A stretch of 6,514 nucleotides of DNA from Parcubacteria group bacterium SW_6_46_9 (lineage in GTDB: Bacteria; Patescibacteriota; Minisyncoccia; Phycocordibacterales; SW-6-46-9): positions 1-6,514 of the forward strand of contig PXPA01000007.1 of NCBI GenBank assembly GCA_003022255.1, written 5' to 3'. This document shows, in pieces, positions 5,289 through 6,514 of the stretch. The notes below the pieces were generated by a model. The model worked only from the letters and a program-made list of their open reading frames with translations. It did no database searches and was not told the origin of the DNA. The position numbers were made by a program, and so were the translations under genes. Position 1 is the first letter of the stretch. Each line of letters opens with the position of its first letter.

Positions 5289-5317
5289 GGAGCGGGCCGG
5301 ATTCGAACACTCGCTCC
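5289..5317. repeat. tRNA-like mini-helix / inverted copy of tRNA T-arm sequence
   Basis: GCCGGATTCGAAC (5296-5308) is the exact reverse complement of 13 nt of the tRNA-Asn T-arm (5248-5260). It sits within a hairpin GGAGCGGG/CTCGCTCC (5289-5296 with 5310-5317, 8 bp with one G-T). Read on the minus strand it looks like a 7-nt acceptor strand GGAGCGA, a TTCGAAT T-loop with the 3' T-strand CCGGC, and CCGCTCC, as if a tRNA had lost its D and anticodon arms. It could be a tRNA remnant, a hairpin pairing with the tRNA precursor, or a terminator without a T-run. Confidence 0.45.
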
Positions 5318-5435
5318 CACATTAGAAAGCAGTTCGGGTGGCGAAAAAGGATAATAACTACACGGTAAATTTTGTATCATGTATCAGATTCAAAATGGCT
5401 AGACTGGCCACAAAGTGCGTTTGTTGCCCATATAA
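5318..5435. other. Short intergenic stretch without recognisable gene
   Basis: Only a tandem 7-nt duplication TGTATCA-TGTATCA (5373-5386) and a short GGC/GCC-type inverted repeat near 5397-5410 are visible. No coding signal is seen; minus-strand frames here are antisense to the tRNA and its mini-helix. Confidence 0.4.
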
Positions 5436-5470
5436 TAAAAAAGCCGATCCGTAACCTTCCGGATCGGCTC
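5436..5470 (-). terminator. Intrinsic terminator of the 267-aa hypothetical gene
   Basis: On the minus strand AGCCGATCCG (5469-5460) pairs perfectly with CGGATCGGCT (5451-5442), a 10-bp GC-rich stem with an 8-nt loop, followed by a run of six Ts (5442-5437). It begins about 30 nt after the stop codon at 5499. Confidence 0.9.
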
Positions 5471-5498
5471 AACCGTGAGATAGGGCATACACCAGCAT

Positions 5499-6302
5499 CT
5501 ACTGATCTCTCAATTGCCGAGCTGCGTTTGCCGCCATTACTTTACTGCTGAATTCACCGGTCAGCTCATTAACGAGGATAGACACAAAATCTCCGTCTTC
5601 CTCTAAGACTCGATCGGCAGATTTCATGGTGACCATTGCACTTAACTGCTGTCCGGTTACACGCTCACCGTCAGTGAATGACTTTGCGGCAAGCTCTTCA
5701 TAGAAGTCATCACTCAGCTTATGATCTTGCAAGAAACTAAGCAATTTCTGCATGAATTGCTTACCTGGCCGAGTATTGTTTTCAACTGCCAGGCCAAGGG
5801 TTTCTGCAATAAAAGAGGCGACATGGTTTGCCTTTGACCACAGAAAGTAGTCAGTGTAGTCACTGCTATCACCGTGAAAGCGAAGTAAACCATTGTCTGC
5901 CACCCCTAAGTGACCTCCAGTAACAGCAAATGGTGAATGATAAGTCGATTCAAATTTTTCCGATCCAGATACATTTTCTGCCAACGGCCACTCCATGCGC
6001 CTAACGTGCTCAGAAGCTATGTCTCGGTGGTTTTTTCGATCCAGGCTAATCAGATCGATTGTTGCCATATCCCCAAACGAGTAACTCCGGAAACCGATTA
6101 CGTATTTCTGACCACTGCCAAGATTTTGGCTGTTCTCAATGTAGCCTCGCAGCGTGATAAGTGGCATACTGTCCGGATGGGTAATTTTCTCCTCTGTTAG
6201 GACCGCAGTTCTATTCACCCGGTTAGGTTCGGTGTATGCGTTATGGAAGGAACGAATTAGTGGCAGTTTCTTCAAGAAGCTCTGATCTTTTATAAGTTCC
6301 AT
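5499..6302 (-). CDS. Hypothetical protein, 267 aa, unknown function
   Basis: I do not recognise this protein with confidence. It has no signal peptide or membrane helix, so it is probably cytoplasmic. Residues about 45-170 look like an alpha/beta domain: strands PLITLRGYIEN and KYVIGFRSYSFGDMATIDLISL, then FAVTGGHLGVADNGLLRFHGDSSDYTDYF (125-153) and a helix NHVASFIAETLG (159-170). The order GG, then a strand ending in HGDSSDY, then H in a helix faintly recalls the Janus/Ocnus phosphohistidine-phosphatase fold (GGG...VYGYSxxYGxxxH), but an equivalent of its catalytic His was not found, so no function is assigned. Residues 180-267 are mostly helical (KLLSFLQDHKLSDDFYEELAAKSF; SSKVMAANAARQLRDQ). 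It is monocistronic, with a consensus-like promoter and strong terminator, so it is a real gene. Start has no Shine-Dalgarno sequence. Confidence 0.85.
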   Translation of the reverse strand: MELIKDQSFLKKLPLIRSFHNAYTEPNRVNRTAVLTEEKITHPDSMPLITLRGYIENSQNLGSGQKYVIGFRSYSFGDMATIDLISLDRKNHRDIASEHVRRMEWPLAENVSGSEKFESTYHSPFAVTGGHLGVADNGLLRFHGDSSDYTDYFLWSKANHVASFIAETLGLAVENNTRPGKQFMQKLLSFLQDHKLSDDFYEELAAKSFTDGERVTGQQLSAMVTMKSADRVLEEDGDFVSILVNELTGEFSSKVMAANAARQLRDQ

Positions 6303-6349
6303 CGGACTGAGCTGTTTCTTTGGGATGCTATCGAGGTTAGTCTATATTT

Positions 6350-6378
6350 ATTATACATTACTATATTACTATTGTAAA
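6350..6378 (-). promoter_or_regulatory. Promoter of the 267-aa hypothetical gene
   Basis: On the minus strand TTTACA (6378-6373), a 17-nt AT-rich spacer and TATAAT (6355-6350) form a near-consensus housekeeping sigma promoter. Transcription would start near 6343, giving a leader of about 40 nt, which contains no Shine-Dalgarno sequence before the ATG at 6302. Confidence 0.8.
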
Positions 6379-6404
6379 TAATATGAACTCCAGGTTTTAT
6401 ATCT

Positions 6405-6410
6405 TATACT
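6405..6410 (+). promoter_or_regulatory. Candidate -10 of the gene starting at 6420
   Basis: TATACT ends 9 nt before the ATG, so the mRNA would have a leader of only about 3 nt. No good -35 is visible at 16-18 nt. The box is divergent from the promoter at 6350-6378, so the two genes share a 117-nt control region. Confidence 0.45.
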
Positions 6411-6419
6411 GTAATTAAC

Positions 6420-6514
6420 ATGCCCGAATCACTCAACTTCCTGTCTCCGGAACAAAAACAAGAGCAGGAAACCAAAGAACAGCTTGCCCAAGAAGGTGGG
6501 ATTGTGCACACAAC
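6420..6514 (+). CDS. Start of an unidentified gene (3'-truncated by window)
   Basis: An open frame begins at ATG 6420 and runs off the window after 31 codons. The visible N-terminus, MPESLNFLSPEQKQEQETKE followed by QLAQEGGIVHT, is polar and Gln/Glu-rich with no signal peptide or membrane segment. It is not enough to name a family. Support comes from the -10 box just upstream, the absence of stops, and divergent placement from a well-defined promoter. No Shine-Dalgarno sequence is present. Confidence 0.65.
   Translation, partial: MPESLNFLSPEQKQEQETKEQLAQEGGIVHT

Noticed and set aside
5174..5380. Minus-strand open frame of 68 codons
   Set aside because: It is antisense to tRNA-Asn and the mini-helix; its translation (GAGFEPAASS, VRIRPAP) is the familiar artefact of translating tRNA T-arm and cloverleaf sequence.
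1..6514. CRISPR array, insertion sequence, prophage or alternative genetic code
   Set aside because: No spaced direct repeats, transposase or phage gene were found. TGA ends atpD and Trp positions use TGG, so UGA is not recoded.

Overview
The window looks like a piece of a small, gene-dense bacterial chromosome, most likely from the Candidate Phyla Radiation (Patescibacteria), possibly Saccharibacteria-like. That placement is an inference. It rests on the mix of genes (F-type ATP synthase, MscL with a C-terminal zinc ribbon, an eRF1-like/host-attachment-type protein, GlsB/YeaQ family protein, VanY-type carboxypeptidase), on orphan proteins, and on the lack of Shine-Dalgarno sequences before any start. 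UGA is used as a stop (end of atpD), so the code is the ordinary one and a UGA=Gly lineage is unlikely. No mobile element, CRISPR array or phage gene is visible.

Layout. Positions 1-759 (+) hold the end of an ATP synthase operon: the C-terminus of atpD, overlapping atpC by four bases. Convergent to it is a minus-strand cluster read from 2584 down to 776: an MscS-type channel, MscL with a zinc ribbon, and a small protein resembling the host-attachment/archaeal-type release-factor family. The two channels are the osmotic safety valves; the third gene sits 9 nt behind mscL. Positions 2698-3042 (+) encode a single-pass low-complexity membrane protein ending at a clear terminator. Positions 3083-3535 have no gene but contain several good RNA hairpins and a perfect 12-bp palindrome. 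Then follow a GlsB/YeaQ/YmgE family membrane protein (3536-3802, +) with a strong terminator, a membrane-anchored coiled-coil M15 (VanY-type) carboxypeptidase (4018-4941, -), tRNA-Asn(GUU) (5197-5268, +) with an odd inverted tRNA-like mini-helix just downstream, an unrecognised 267-aa protein (5499-6302, -) with a textbook promoter and terminator, and the first 31 codons of another unrecognised gene (6420 onward, +).

The non-ATP-synthase genes share an envelope and stress theme: turgor release (MscS, MscL), a small stress-type membrane protein, a single-pass surface protein and peptidoglycan trimming. The most notable general signal is translational: none of nine start codons has a recognisable Shine-Dalgarno sequence, and at least three have a good -10 box 6-11 nt upstream of the ATG, which predicts leaderless or nearly leaderless mRNAs. 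The candidate structured RNA at about 3121-3385 and the tRNA-like mini-helix at 5289-5317 are the best places to look for something undescribed.
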